A DNA stretch of 64,000 nt from Desulfuromonas sp. (GCA_002869695.1 PKUD01000204.1:1-64000); one strand, 5' to 3'. Positions 36,211 through 45,682 are shown, counted from the first letter of the stretch. A program made the numbers and translations. Notes: generated from the letters alone by a model not told the origin.

Positions 36211-36996
36211 ATGAAAAAATTGTGCGGATCTGCAGTTCAGTTCAATATCTCCCTTGGCGACATTAATGCCAATCTCGATAAAGCAACCGGAGCATTGCAA
36301 CGTGTCGCAGATCGCGGTGCACAGCTGGCAGTATTGCCGGAAATGTGGAGCTGTGGCTACGATTATCGAAACCTGACCGATCTTGCCAAACAAACACCGC
36401 GCGTACTGGAGACAATACAAGAAAAGTGCCGAACCCTCGACCTGGTGAGCGTCGGCAGCCTCCCGGAGCTAGAGCACGGCACAATCTACAATACCGCCTA
36501 CCTGATCGACAGAGGCGAGCTGTTGGGGAAATATCGCAAACTGCATCTTTTCTCAACCATGAGCGAAGATCGCTTTCTCGGGGCAGGAAACGCCTCACTG
36601 GTGGCTGACACGTCTGTCGGACGGCTCGGCATTGCCATCTGTTATGACCTGCGTTTCCCTGAGCTCTTCCGCAAACTGGCGCTGGCCGGCGCCGAAATAA
36701 TCTGCATCCCCGCGGAATGGCCCAAGCCCCGCCAGGAACACTGGCGCACCCTGCTGCGCGCCAGGGCAATCGAAAACCAGCTTTTTATTGTCGCCGCCAA
36801 CTGCTGCCGGATTCAGGGCAAGCTTGATTTTTTCGGCATGAGCCAGCTGATCTCACCCCTGGGCAACATCCTCGCCGAGGCCGACGAGGAAGATACTGAA
36901 CTGGTGGCGACATTTGATTTTGCCGAGATGGAGACATATCGTCAGCAGATCAACATCCTCGCTGACCGCCGCGATGATATCTACGGCACCCCCTGA
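36211..36996 (+). CDS. Carbon-nitrogen hydrolase (omega-amidase/NIT2-like)
   Basis: Predicted 261 aa from the ATG at 36211 with GGAG 5-6 nt upstream (a TTG six codons earlier is rejected). Nitrilase-superfamily triad E44 (VLPEMWSCGY), K110 (YRKLHLF) and C144 (AICYDLRFPELFR). The FPELFRKLALAGAEIICIPAEWPKPRQEHW region fits the YafV/NIT2 omega-amidase branch, which hydrolyses alpha-ketoglutaramate or similar amides in the cytoplasm. Single gene. Confidence 0.9.
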   Translation: MKKLCGSAVQFNISLGDINANLDKATGALQRVADRGAQLAVLPEMWSCGYDYRNLTDLAKQTPRVLETIQEKCRTLDLVSVGSLPELEHGTIYNTAYLIDRGELLGKYRKLHLFSTMSEDRFLGAGNASLVADTSVGRLGIAICYDLRFPELFRKLALAGAEIICIPAEWPKPRQEHWRTLLRARAIENQLFIVAANCCRIQGKLDFFGMSQLISPLGNILAEADEEDTELVATFDFAEMETYRQQINILADRRDDIYGTP

Positions 36997-37013
36997 TCCA
37001 CACAGAGCCCAAG

Positions 37014-37370
37014 CTATTGCTCCATCGGCTGGGCATCCTTACGAAATTGCGGCGGCACCGCCTCCAGGCTGTCGGCAAATTGCAGCGCGCCGGAGTCGTC
37101 GACATAGAGGTAGCGGGGCGCAGCACCCGGGGAGGGCTTGTCGGTGCGCCCCATCTCTTTCGAGCGGTCGATCATCTTGTCGATTGAAGGCGTCTCTGAC
37201 CCTCCATCGACCAGACCCAGCAGTCGACCACGAAAATCGATATAAAACTCCTGGAACTGGGTGAGGACCGGAACCTGCATCGGCACCCTGATCAGGGCCT
37301 GGTCCAACAACGACAGAACTATAAGTGAAACCAGCAGCCAGACCAGCCAGCGGACTAATTTGATCATCAA
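37014..37370 (-). CDS. Membrane-anchored DUF4124-like protein
   Basis: Predicted 118 aa. One N-terminal helix (LVRWLVWLLVSLIVLSLLDQAL) anchors it; the C-terminal end has YLYVDDSGALQFADSLEAVPPQFR, which matches the DUF4124 pattern of a short periplasmic beta domain (Y-x-Y-x-D-x-x-G, F-x-D, V-P-x-x-x-R). GGAG precedes the ATG by 7 nt. Function unknown. It converges with the amidase gene 17 nt away. Confidence 0.7.
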   Translation of the reverse strand: MMIKLVRWLVWLLVSLIVLSLLDQALIRVPMQVPVLTQFQEFYIDFRGRLLGLVDGGSETPSIDKMIDRSKEMGRTDKPSPGAAPRYLYVDDSGALQFADSLEAVPPQFRKDAQPMEQ

Positions 37371-37490
37371 ATCTCTCCTTAATCATAAACCGGAAAAAAC
37401 AAAGAAGCGTCTCGATCCGGTTTCATTTTCACCTATGATATGTTAAGAGTTAACGGTTAACAAGAACGTTCCTTTAAGGAGTCATAACGG

Positions 37491-38429
37491 ATGAAACAGA
37501 CCGACTACGATGTCGTGATTATCGGCGGCGGACCAGCGGGCATGACGGCTGGCCTCTATGCGTCACGTGCTGAACTGAAAACCCTGCTGGTGGAAAAAAT
37601 GATCATGGGCGGGCAGGTGATGACCACCACCAGAGTGGAAAACTGGCCCGGCTACCCAGGTGGAATTGATGGCCCCGAACTGATGGTAAAATTTCAGGAA
37701 CATTGCGTGGAGTTCGGCCTTGAAACCACCACCGGCGACGTCGAAAAGATTGAAGACCTGGGAGATACCAAGCGGGTCGTGGTTGACGGCAAGGAAATTC
37801 TCTGTTCGGTCGTGATCATTGCCACCGGCGTGGTGCCAAAAAAGCTGGAACTGCCCGGCGAAAGGGAACTGGTCGGCCGTGGCGTCTCCTATTGCGCGAC
37901 CTGCGACGGAGCTTTTTTCCGCAATGTTCCGATTGCCGTCATCGGCGGCGGAGACACCGCTGCTGAAGAGGCACTGTTCCTCAAGCGCTTCGGCAGCAAG
38001 GTGATCATGGTGCATCGCCGTGATCAGATGCGCGCAACCAAAATCCTCCAGACCCGCATCCTTGCCGACGAAAAGATCGAGATGGCCTGGGACAGCGTCG
38101 TCGACAGCCTGGTCTCGGACAACACTGGATTGACCGGCATGGTGCTGCGCAACCTCAAAACCAATGAACTGCGCGAGGTCGAGGTGGCAGGGATGTTCGT
38201 TGCTGTCGGGGTTGACCCCACCACAGAATTCGTCAAAGACTTGCTGGAGCTTGATGAAACCGGCTATATCAAGTCCGGCGAGGACACCTGTACCAACATT
38301 CCGGGGATTTATGCCGCCGGCGACTGTCGGACCACCATCCTGAAACAGATTTCCACCGCGGTCGGCGACGGTGCGGTGGCCGCCCTCAAGGCGGAACAGC
38401 ATATCGATTCGCTACGTCAGAAATCATAA
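37491..38429 (+). CDS. trxB: Thioredoxin-disulfide reductase
   Basis: Predicted 312 aa, usual length. FAD-binding GGGPAGMTAG at 12-21, redox C135-A-T-C138 in SYCATCDGAFF, NADPH-binding GGGDTAAEEA, and the C-terminal GIYAAGDC. Reduces thioredoxin with NADPH in the cytoplasm. AAGGAG lies before the ATG. No thioredoxin gene is adjacent. Confidence 0.96.
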   Translation: MKQTDYDVVIIGGGPAGMTAGLYASRAELKTLLVEKMIMGGQVMTTTRVENWPGYPGGIDGPELMVKFQEHCVEFGLETTTGDVEKIEDLGDTKRVVVDGKEILCSVVIIATGVVPKKLELPGERELVGRGVSYCATCDGAFFRNVPIAVIGGGDTAAEEALFLKRFGSKVIMVHRRDQMRATKILQTRILADEKIEMAWDSVVDSLVSDNTGLTGMVLRNLKTNELREVEVAGMFVAVGVDPTTEFVKDLLELDETGYIKSGEDTCTNIPGIYAAGDCRTTILKQISTAVGDGAVAALKAEQHIDSLRQKS

Positions 38430-38624
38430 CCACTTCTGGGGCCTGCTACCGGTTTTGAGTCTGTCCATGGCAGACGGTTGAGGGCGATCAAAAAAGGTTG
38501 AACTATAGCGTGCGCAGCGGCGAGAAATAAGGTCCGGCAAAACGTCATCGGCCACCGCACAGCAAGCATCGCATAACAGATGAACAGGTTTTGATCGGCC
38601 ATTGCATCATGGAGGGGGGATTCC

Positions 38625-40151
38625 ATGCTCGCTAAAGTCACGTCCGGTGCCCTGATAGGCATCGAAGCCTATCCGGTTGAAGTCGAGGTCGATATCGCCC
38701 AGGGACTGCCCCAGTTCTCCACTGTCGGCCTGCCGGAGGGGGCGGTCAAAGAGAGTAAAGACCGGGTCAAATCGGCGATAAAAAATTCCGGTTACGACTT
38801 CCCCCCGCGCCGTATCACCATCAATCTTGCCCCAGCCGACATCAAAAAAGACGGAGCGGCCTTCGACCTGCCGATAGCCATCGGCCTGCTCTGTGCTTCA
38901 GGTCTGATTGAAAGCAGATCCCTGGACAACTATGTGCTGCTGGGGGAACTGAGCCTAGACGGTCGCATCAAGCCGGTCCGCGGTGTACTACCGATTGCAG
39001 CTTCTGCCGGCAGTTGGGACAAGCAGCGATTGATCCTTCCTGCTGAAAATGCCGAAGAAGGAGCTGTAGCCAACGGCCCGGACATTTATCCGGTCAAGGA
39101 TCTAGGTGAAGTGGTCGCCCTACTCAACGGTGAAATCAACAAAAGCCCTTACACCTCCTGTCCGCCTCTGCAGGCAGGGCCAGCGCAGATGCCCGGTGAT
39201 GACTTCAGCGAAGCCCGTGGCCAGGAGAACGTCAAGCGGGCCCTGGAAGTTGCCGCCAGCGGAGCCCATAATCTTCTGATGAATGGGCCTCCGGGCAGCG
39301 GTAAGACAATGTTGGCGCGGCGCCTGCCGACCATCCTGCCCGAACTCTCCTTTGAAGAGGCCCTGGAAACCACCAAAATTCACTCCGTCTTCGGCCTGCT
39401 CTCGCGGCAGAACGCGCTGGTCAATATCCGACCGTTTCGCAACCCGCACCATACGATATCCGATGCCGGCCTGATTGGCGGTGGCAGCTATCCGCGCCCC
39501 GGAGAAGTCTCCCTGGCACATAACGGTGTCCTGTTTCTCGATGAACTGCCGGAATTCAAGAAAAATGTGCTGGAGATGCTGCGTCAACCGCTCGAAGACG
39601 GTCAGGTCAATATCAGCCGGGCAGCCCTCAGTCTGACCTATCCCGCTGACTTCATGATGGTGGCCGCGATGAATCCATGCCCTTGCGGATTCCTCGGCGA
39701 CCCCCTGCACCACTGCAACTGCACCCCGCCGATGATTCAACGCTACCGTAGCCGCCTCTCCGGGCCGCTGCTCGACCGCATCGATCTGCATGTCGAGGTG
39801 CCCCGCGTTCCGCACAAGGATCTGACCGATCCCGAACCGGCCGAATCGAGTGCGCAGATCCGTGCACGGGTTAACCGGGCACGCACCATTCAACGTCAGC
39901 GGCTGGCATCTCACGGTTTGTATGCCAACGCGCAGATGCAGGCTCGGCATATCCAGAAATTCTGTAAGTTGAACGCTGCTGGCGAGAAATTGTTGGAACA
40001 GGTCACCGACCGGCTGGGCCTGTCCGCGCGCAGCTACACCCGGATCCTCAAACTCGCCCGCACCATCGCCGATCTGGCCGACAGTAAAACCATCGAAACC
40101 TTGCACCTGGCGGAAGCGATTCAGTACCGGAGCCTGGATCGAAAGGTATGA
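38625..40151 (+). CDS. comM: YifB/ComM-family Mg-chelatase-like AAA ATPase
   Basis: Predicted 508 aa. N-terminal Lon-protease-like domain (about 1-170: [43 protein letters not shown]), Walker A GPPGSGKT at 221-228, Walker [10 protein letters not shown], the ComM segment [13 protein letters not shown] with cysteines, and a C-terminal helical domain. ComM is a branch-migration helicase that helps integrate DNA taken up by transformation; the family is also widespread in bacteria not known to be competent. Confidence 0.93.
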   Translation: MLAKVTSGALIGIEAYPVEVEVDIAQGLPQFSTVGLPEGAVKESKDRVKSAIKNSGYDFPPRRITINLAPADIKKDGAAFDLPIAIGLLCASGLIESRSLDNYVLLGELSLDGRIKPVRGVLPIAASAGSWDKQRLILPAENAEEGAVANGPDIYPVKDLGEVVALLNGEINKSPYTSCPPLQAGPAQMPGDDFSEARGQENVKRALEVAASGAHNLLMNGPPGSGKTMLARRLPTILPELSFEEALETTKIHSVFGLLSRQNALVNIRPFRNPHHTISDAGLIGGGSYPRPGEVSLAHNGVLFLDELPEFKKNVLEMLRQPLEDGQVNISRAALSLTYPADFMMVAAMNPCPCGFLGDPLHHCNCTPPMIQRYRSRLSGPLLDRIDLHVEVPRVPHKDLTDPEPAESSAQIRARVNRARTIQRQRLASHGLYANAQMQARHIQKFCKLNAAGEKLLEQVTDRLGLSARSYTRILKLARTIADLADSKTIETLHLAEAIQYRSLDRKV

Positions 40152-40221
40152 GTCAAGCGGTTCAGGCGACTGTCTTCGACATTCGAAGGTGAAATAAGAT
40201 TCAAAGAGTCATTTTTTTCTA

Positions 40222-40252
40222 TTGACATATCTGACTATTTTAGTCATATATA
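40222..40252 (+). promoter_or_regulatory. Promoter with operator-like palindrome in the spacer
   Basis: TTGACA (40222-40227) with a -10 of CATATA (40245-40250, 17-bp spacer) or TATATA (40247-40252). The palindrome TGACTATTTTAGTCA (40232-40246) fills the spacer, a position where a repressor or MerR-like activator could act. Confidence 0.6.
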
Positions 40253-40256
40253 GATC

Positions 40257-40369
40257 ATCAACGTTTTGTTGTGGCAGGCGAAACGTTGAAACGATTGACA
40301 AAGATTCCCAAGTAATACCTCCCAAACATATTGCCCCGTGGTCCCCTCCTAGGTCACGGGGCTTTTTTT
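40257..40369 (+). ncRNA. Candidate small RNA with C-rich loops, about 113 nt
   Basis: Between the promoter at 40222 and an intrinsic terminator. A 5' hairpin pairs CAACGTTT (40259-40266) with AAACGTTG (40281-40288). A linker carries CCTCCC (40318-40323). The terminator stem GCCCCGTG / CACGGGGC (40333-40340 with 40355-40362) holds a loop with CCCCTCC and is followed by T7. Two exposed CCTCC-type stretches could pair with Shine-Dalgarno sequences. No reading frame with a ribosome site fits. It lies in a 385-nt gap after comM; promoter, fold and terminator together make a discrete RNA likely. Confidence 0.6.
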
Positions 40370-40455
40370 GCCCTAATTATGATCTGCACTCGTGTCCAAT
40401 TAACCCTAAGATTGATTCAACAGTCCATTATTAAACAACTTATAAGAATTAATAA

Positions 40456-40493
40456 AACAATGGCCAACCCGATATTTCTGGTTGGCCATTGTT
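40456..40493 (-). terminator. Terminator of the broken methyltransferase gene
   Basis: Perfect 14-bp stem (40456-40469 with 40480-40493), 10-nt loop; minus strand continues TTTATTAATT. Its sequence closely resembles the hairpin at 18322-18352. Confidence 0.75.
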
Positions 40494-40536
40494 ATGTCTG
40501 ATATGTGGTGTCATATAGGAAAAATTTCTATACCTA

Positions 40537-41199
40537 TCAATTCCCTTCAGGCTCTGATAGCAATTGTATGTTCATAAGGTCTTCTATAACGATAGGAGTT
40601 CTGCCCGCTTTCTCGCCGACTACAGTTAAAATTTTCTCGGCGCCCTGAATGTCGTATTCCATCTCATAATAGTCAAAAAGTGATTTTTGCAGCTCTGCAA
40701 TGTCGTCAAAGCGCCACTCTGCAGTAAAATTTTGAGACCGGTCTATGCGCAAGCCGCTTTCATTAATGGCTTGTTGCGCATCGAGTTTTGCCTGATTTTC
40801 GTTTATCAGAAAAGAGAATAGTTTTTCAATCTCTCCTTCAACAACTGGTTCTACCACCAGAATCGAACCACCTTTCTTTAATACTCTTTTTGCTTCATTA
40901 AGTGCTTTTACACTGTTCTGGTGATGTAAAGACAGAGTAAAGATAATCACATCGAATACATTGTTGAAGAAATTAAGGTCCTCTCCAGAGCCGACACAAA
41001 ACTTGACACCAAGACCTCTACCCTCTGCTTCATCAATCCTTAATTGATCGGGGTCGATTGCAACGAAGTCCTCAATTTGGGGGGCTAAAAGTGATGAAAT
41101 ACGTCCGTTTCAACAGCCAACTTCAAGGACCTTTTTTCCCTTCAGATCAACGATTTGAAATATTTCCTCTGCGATTCTCTGATCGCTATCAGTCTTCAT
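40537..41199 (-). pseudogene. Class I SAM methyltransferase interrupted by an in-frame TGA
   Basis: From the ATG at 41199 (AAGGA upstream) 29 codons read MKTDSDQRIAEE...KVLEVGC, then TGA at 41112-41110, then NGRISSLLAPQIEDFVAIDPDQ and on to 40537 in the same frame. The stop falls inside the SAM-binding loop (normally EVGCGNGR), so GGA to TGA is a one-base change. The rest is intact: SGEDLNFFNNVFDVIIFTLSLHH and VLKKGGSILVVEP. Base use is more AT-rich than its neighbours, suggesting transfer from elsewhere. Selenocysteine at this codon is possible in principle but Gly is normal here and I see no convincing SECIS hairpin. A fragment from 40950 alone would lack the cofactor site. Confidence 0.8.
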
Positions 41200-41613
41200 A
41201 TGTTCGATCCTTTTACAACGGATGTAAGCCAAGCGAAGACGGTCGCGACCGACAGCAATCGTGGGCGAAGGTCATATCTTACAGCGTATCAGAAGGTGTG
41301 TCTGGTTGAAATCATGATTATTTTTGGTTTTACTGGACATCTCATATCAAGTGCTCCAAAGGGTATTTGAGGGTTAAACTGCAGAGTGCACTCCTTATCC
41401 CCGGTTGATTTCTTTCATTCTTTCCCGCTGGGAGCTCATGAGGATTCCTCAGTGATCCCAAGCACCTCTGCCGCGACACCCCAAAGATGGCGCAACCCGA
41501 CCGCAGCCTGGATCGGAAAACCTGAATCTTTGCAGGTGAGCCCTGACCGGGGTGGTATCCATGCTAGAATGAAGAATCTGGCAATCATGCCGCAGACAAC
41601 CGTCCGGGAGCCT
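41200..41613. other. Gene-free stretch between the methyltransferase and MFS genes
   Basis: These 414 nt hold both divergent upstream regions. The first half is AT-rich like the methyltransferase gene, the second half is GC-richer. In-frame codons continue upstream of the MFS start to 41386 but show no transporter-like sequence. I see no clear promoter, repeat or RNA. Confidence 0.4.
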
Positions 41614-43002
41614 ATGTCTCAGCCAGCGGTTTCGCCCTTTTCTGTTTCCAACGTCCGGCTGTTCATTGCCTTTCGGGTTCTGTTTAACGCCCGCTTTTAC
41701 TATCCGATCTTTTCCATCCTGTTTCTCGACTTCGGCCTGACCCTCTCGCAGTTCGCGATCCTGAACGCTGTCTGGGCAGCGACCATTGTCCTCTGTGAAG
41801 TGCCGTCCGGAGCACTCGCCGATACTATCGGCCGGCGCAACCTGCTGGTCTTTGCCGGGTTACTGATGGTGATAGAGATTGCCCTCTGGGCTTTTGTCCC
41901 ACGTAGCAATCTGACCTTGCTGTTCTGGGTTTTTGTGCTTAACCGGATTTTGAGTTGTATGGCGGAGGCTGCGGCAAGTGGTGCAGATGAGGCCCTCGCC
42001 TATGACAGCTTGAAGCGGGAAGGGGATATCAACGACTGGGGACGGGTGCTTGAGCGGCAGATCCAGTTTCAGTCGGCCGGCTTTGTCATCGCCATGACTC
42101 TGGGCGGCGTCCTCTACGACCCGAACATGCTGCAGAAAATAACCGACGCAATTGGCATGGGCCTTCAAGTCACCCGTGAAACAACGCTGCGCATCCCGAT
42201 TTATCTGACCCTAGTCACCGCGGGGTTGACCCTTTTGACGACCTTGCTGATGCGGGAAGATCGTCACCTCCTTCACTCCGGCTCCTTCGAGCAGGCAAAC
42301 AATGCACTTCGTCTCACACTGGAGGCCGGCCGCTGGATCTTTCGCACACCGTTTGTGCTCTGCGTGATTCTGGCCGGGCTACTCTTCGACAGTATTATCC
42401 GCATGCTGCTGACCATGGCCAGCCAGTACTATCGGCTGATTGATGTGCCCGAAGCCTGGTTCGGGGTGCTTTATTCGGGAGTGGCACTGCTCGGCTTCGT
42501 CATACCGAGCGTGGCCAGACGGCTGAGTGATCACCGCAGTCCATCATTCAACCTTGTCATGGTCTCCTTGCTGGCTATCCTGGGAATGAGCGGTATGTCC
42601 TTCTTCTGGCCGATCTGGGGAATTCTCCCTGCCCTGCTGCTGTTCGGTAACATGTACTTCCTTGGCTTTTTCGTCAGCCACTATCTCAACCGTGCCACGG
42701 ACTCTGAACAGCGCGCCACTGTGCTCAGCTTCAAGGGGTTGTTCTTCAACCTTGGGTATGGCCTGATCGGGCTGCTCTATTCCTTACTGCTGTCGGTCTT
42801 ACGCGAACGGACCTTGCAGCAGCAGCCCCAGCTCGCCGATGAAACATTAAAAAATCAGGTTTTTGTTGATTCCATGCTCTGGTTTCCAGGCAGCTTTAGC
42901 CTGTTGCTGCTGGTCCTGCTCTTTTTTTCTCTATGGCTGTTGCGCGACAGCAAGGAACATCGCCAGGTCGCAGACCCCGATAAACCAAATGATCAGAAAT
43001 AA
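41614..43002 (+). CDS. MFS transporter
   Basis: Predicted 462 aa from the ATG at 41614, where transporter-like sequence starts; ATGs at 41569 and 41587 are alternatives and GGGAG stands 3 nt before the chosen one, so the start is uncertain. Twelve helices with a central polar loop. The MFS loop 2-3 motif is GALADTIGRRNLLVFAG. The N-terminal FRVLFNARFYYPIFSILFLDFGLTLSQFAIL pattern is that of drug/H+ or unknown-solute exporters. No regulatory or enzyme partner adjacent tells the substrate. Confidence 0.85.
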   Translation: MSQPAVSPFSVSNVRLFIAFRVLFNARFYYPIFSILFLDFGLTLSQFAILNAVWAATIVLCEVPSGALADTIGRRNLLVFAGLLMVIEIALWAFVPRSNLTLLFWVFVLNRILSCMAEAAASGADEALAYDSLKREGDINDWGRVLERQIQFQSAGFVIAMTLGGVLYDPNMLQKITDAIGMGLQVTRETTLRIPIYLTLVTAGLTLLTTLLMREDRHLLHSGSFEQANNALRLTLEAGRWIFRTPFVLCVILAGLLFDSIIRMLLTMASQYYRLIDVPEAWFGVLYSGVALLGFVIPSVARRLSDHRSPSFNLVMVSLLAILGMSGMSFFWPIWGILPALLLFGNMYFLGFFVSHYLNRATDSEQRATVLSFKGLFFNLGYGLIGLLYSLLLSVLRERTLQQQPQLADETLKNQVFVDSMLWFPGSFSLLLLVLLFFSLWLLRDSKEHRQVADPDKPNDQK

Positions 43003-43156
43003 ATTGACCTGCTCTTTGTTTAAGAATTATTTCTAAGCCTTTCCCGCGCCGCAAGAATAATTCCCGCAGCGCCTGTCGGCAAAACAGTCCCATTGACGGC
43101 CGGCCCGGATCGCTATAAGATAAATATTCATATATCTAAATTTTTCAGGGGACCAT

Positions 43157-44863
43157 ATGTCGCTCCCATTTCTCACCGACCGCAGCCTGTTTGACCAGCT
43201 ACCCCAGGCCGGCCTGATCCTCGACCTGGACGGAATTGTCCTGGCCGCAAACGCACGTGCCTGCTCGTTATTGAACAGGGATGAAGCGCAGCTGATCGGT
43301 GTTCCCTGCAGCGAAGTCACCGGGTTTTCAATCTGTGACGAATCCTGCCCGCTTGCCGAAGTGGTCACCTCCTGGAGCGGCTCCCGCACCCTTCAGGCCG
43401 AAGGATCCATCAACGAACTCCCCCTGCTGGTCGAGCTGACCCCACTGCATGACGGCAGCGGGCAATGCGTTGCCGTGCTTGAAAGTTTCCGCGAGGCGCC
43501 TTTGATTAAGGACCTGTCGACCCAGCTGCAGAGCAAGCAGGAGATGCTGATTGCGGAGATGGAACGGTCCAGGGCTCTGGTGAATTCTATTGCCGACGGC
43601 ATCTACACGATCAACCCGGAAATGCGCATTACCAGTTTCTCCCGAAGCCTGGAAAAAATGACCGGCTATCGGGAGGAAGACGTCCTCGGCCGTTATTGCC
43701 GCGAAATCTTCCAGACCAGCGTGTGTGAAACCGACTGCCCCCTGCGCTGGACTCTCAATCATCAAAAACCGGTTCAGAACTGCACGGCGACCTTGCAGAG
43801 CAAGAAAGGGGAAGCGATCCCAGCGTTCATCTCTTCCGACCTGCTGCGCGATGCTGAGGGCAATATCAACGGCTGTGTTGGAATCATTCGTGATCGCAGC
43901 GAGATCGAAAAGCTCAAAGCACAGCTCGGAAATGTCCATACGTTTGGCGAGTTTGTCGGCAAAAGCAAAAAAATGCTGGAAATATTCGAGCAGGTCAGCA
44001 CCGTCTCCGCAACCGACTCCACCGTACTGATCCAGGGAGAAAGCGGAACGGGCAAGGAACTCATCGCCCGGGCTATCCATTACCGTTCAGAGCGAAAGAA
44101 AGGACCTTTTGTCAGGGTCAACTGCGCCTCACTCACCGAAAGTCTGTTGGAAAGCGAACTGTTCGGTCATGACAAGGGCGCCTTTACCGGAGCGATCAAG
44201 GACCGCCCGGGCCGCTTTGAACTGGCAGATGGCGGCACCCTTTTTCTTGATGAGATTGGCGACACTTCGGTCGCCCTCCAGGCAAAACTGCTCCGGGTTC
44301 TACAGGAGAAAGAATTTGAGCGGGTGGGCGGAATCCAGACAATTAAAACCGATGTGCGGGTGATTGCAGCGACCAACAAGAACCTGTTTCAGGAAGTCCA
44401 GAACAACTGCTTCCGCGAAGACCTTTACTATCGGCTCTGTGTCGTGCCGATTCACCTGCCTCCCTTGCGCCAGCGGAAAGAGGACATCCCGCTGCTCACG
44501 GAAACCTTCATCCAGAAATTCAACGCTCATGGAGAACGGATCCAGGAAATTTCAAGCCGCGCCATGTCTCTGTTGATGGCTCACGATTGGCCCGGCAATG
44601 TTCGCGAACTGGAAAATGCCATCGAACATGCCTATGTCACCAGCACCACTGGCCGGATTGAAAGGCGCTTTCTGCCAGCAGCTCTCAGAGATCTTCTGCC
44701 CGCAACCGATGAAAGCAGCTCGCACGAAGAACAGGGCGAAGAGAACGAAATAATCCGCGCGCTGAAACAGCACCGGTGGAACAAAAGAGAGACTGCGACC
44801 GCCCTTGGCATCAGCAGAACAACGCTGTGGCGGCGAATGAAATTACTGGGCCTGACAGAATAA
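43157..44863 (+). CDS. Sigma-54-dependent transcriptional activator with two cysteine-bearing PAS domains
   Basis: Predicted 568 aa. Two PAS-like sensor domains: about 10-115 with C60-DES-C64-PL and about 138-250 with C190-ETD-C194-PL, both C-x3-C-P-L. The AAA+ domain has Walker A GESGTGKE at 294-301, GAFTGA at 341-346 (sigma-54 contact) and Walker [11 protein letters not shown]. The C-terminal Fis-type helix-turn-helix is [19 protein letters not shown]. No receiver domain, so it likely senses a redox or small-molecule signal itself. It probably controls the cytochrome operon at 45330, which follows on the same strand. Confidence 0.93.
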   Translation: MSLPFLTDRSLFDQLPQAGLILDLDGIVLAANARACSLLNRDEAQLIGVPCSEVTGFSICDESCPLAEVVTSWSGSRTLQAEGSINELPLLVELTPLHDGSGQCVAVLESFREAPLIKDLSTQLQSKQEMLIAEMERSRALVNSIADGIYTINPEMRITSFSRSLEKMTGYREEDVLGRYCREIFQTSVCETDCPLRWTLNHQKPVQNCTATLQSKKGEAIPAFISSDLLRDAEGNINGCVGIIRDRSEIEKLKAQLGNVHTFGEFVGKSKKMLEIFEQVSTVSATDSTVLIQGESGTGKELIARAIHYRSERKKGPFVRVNCASLTESLLESELFGHDKGAFTGAIKDRPGRFELADGGTLFLDEIGDTSVALQAKLLRVLQEKEFERVGGIQTIKTDVRVIAATNKNLFQEVQNNCFREDLYYRLCVVPIHLPPLRQRKEDIPLLTETFIQKFNAHGERIQEISSRAMSLLMAHDWPGNVRELENAIEHAYVTSTTGRIERRFLPAALRDLLPATDESSSHEEQGEENEIIRALKQHRWNKRETATALGISRTTLWRRMKLLGLTE

Positions 44864-44930
44864 AATCACCCAAAATCCCTTCTACAACTCCGATAAAATA
44901 CGAATCCACCTGATGACAGGGTCGCAAAGG

Positions 44931-44984
44931 TCGGTCCAGACGAAACATAATGTTCCACGAAACATTATGTTTCGTCTGGACCGA
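44931..44984. repeat. Perfect 24-bp inverted repeat
   Basis: Arms 44931-44954 and 44961-44984 are exact reverse complements, separated by CCACGA. The inner arm contains the sub-palindrome GAAACATTATGTTTC. No T-run follows on either strand. It lies 67 nt after the activator stop and about 145 bp before a possible sigma-54 promoter, a distance suited to an enhancer (activator-binding) site. Alternatively it is a transcription-stopping hairpin or a mobile-element relic. Sequence is certain; role is inference. Confidence 0.9.
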
Positions 44985-45128
44985 AAAGATAATTTTATCC
45001 AAAATCACCCGCCCTGTAGGGCACTTAGACTATTGACAGAACAACTTGTGTAACAATTCGTTTCATGACAAGATATACAACTAAAATGGTCGGCAAGTCT
45101 TTTCAGCCAGTTAGCCATCAGCACAAAC

Positions 45129-45143
45129 TGGCACACATTTTGA
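45129..45143 (+). promoter_or_regulatory. Possible sigma-54 promoter of the cytochrome operon
   Basis: TGGCAC, 5 bp, TTGA: the -24 element is perfect and the spacing is right, but the -12 element ends GA instead of GC. A TTGACA at 45144 could instead serve a sigma-70 promoter. The 466-nt gap before 45330 contains this site, the 24-bp inverted repeat, the palindrome ACATATTCATATGT (45147-45160) and a CTCGCG hairpin about 20 nt before the ATG. Confidence 0.4.
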
Positions 45144-45329
45144 TTGACATATTCATATGTTCAAATATATTTATACCTCAATCACGTGGATAGAATTTCT
45201 TAATTTGCTTGCACTAACACTCAAAAAGTGCTATTAACCCACTGACCGGATCAAGATTTACTCTATTAATCTTGATGTCGCTCAAGACAACACAGTCTCG
45301 CGACTCCGCGAGCGAGCAAGGAGAAAATC

Positions 45330-45647
45330 ATGAAACTGTACAAACTGTTAGCCATTGCCCTGATCCTGGCCTTTGTCGCAACGTCTGCCCTGGCGATCGA
45401 AGGCGGCAACTCCCGCAAAGGGAAGTACCTGTTCAAGAAGAGCTGTAAAGCCTGCCACAGTGAAGGCGCCGAGGGCGGCAACGTAACCCCGCTGTCCAAG
45501 ACTATGTCCCAATGGGACCGGATGTTCAAAAAAGCCAAGCATGACCCGAAAGCATGGGAAGGGCTCTCTGAAAAAGACCTGCTGGACATCAACCAGTTCC
45601 TGTATGACCACGCTTCTGATTCCGATCAGCCGGAAACCTGCGGTTAA
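45330..45647 (+). CDS. Periplasmic monoheme c-type cytochrome
   Basis: Predicted 105 aa. Signal peptide 1-22 (ALA/IEGG). One heme site, C39-KA-C42-H43, in GKYLFKKSCKACHSEG, and M59 in VTPLSKTMSQW as a possible sixth ligand, so a small class I-type electron carrier. ACAAGGAG-like ribosome site (CAAGGAG) precedes the ATG. First gene of an operon with a porin and an octaheme cytochrome; it could shuttle electrons to that enzyme. Confidence 0.92.
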   Translation: MKLYKLLAIALILAFVATSALAIEGGNSRKGKYLFKKSCKACHSEGAEGGNVTPLSKTMSQWDRMFKKAKHDPKAWEGLSEKDLLDINQFLYDHASDSDQPETCG

Positions 45648-45682
45648 TCTAAAGCGTTTACCCTTTTCTAGGAGGCAAGTTA

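Noticed and set aside
38430-38624. Open frame on the minus strand between trxB and comM
   Set aside because: It overlaps the comM start, lacks a ribosome site and has no recognisable features.
39120-40106. 328-codon open frame opposite comM
   Set aside because: Antisense to conserved ATPase motifs, no signal or domain.
41076-41112. SECIS element for selenocysteine at the methyltransferase TGA
   Set aside because: The only hairpin seen (TGAAA/TTTCA) includes the TGA itself and its loop lies too close; the residue is normally Gly, not Cys.
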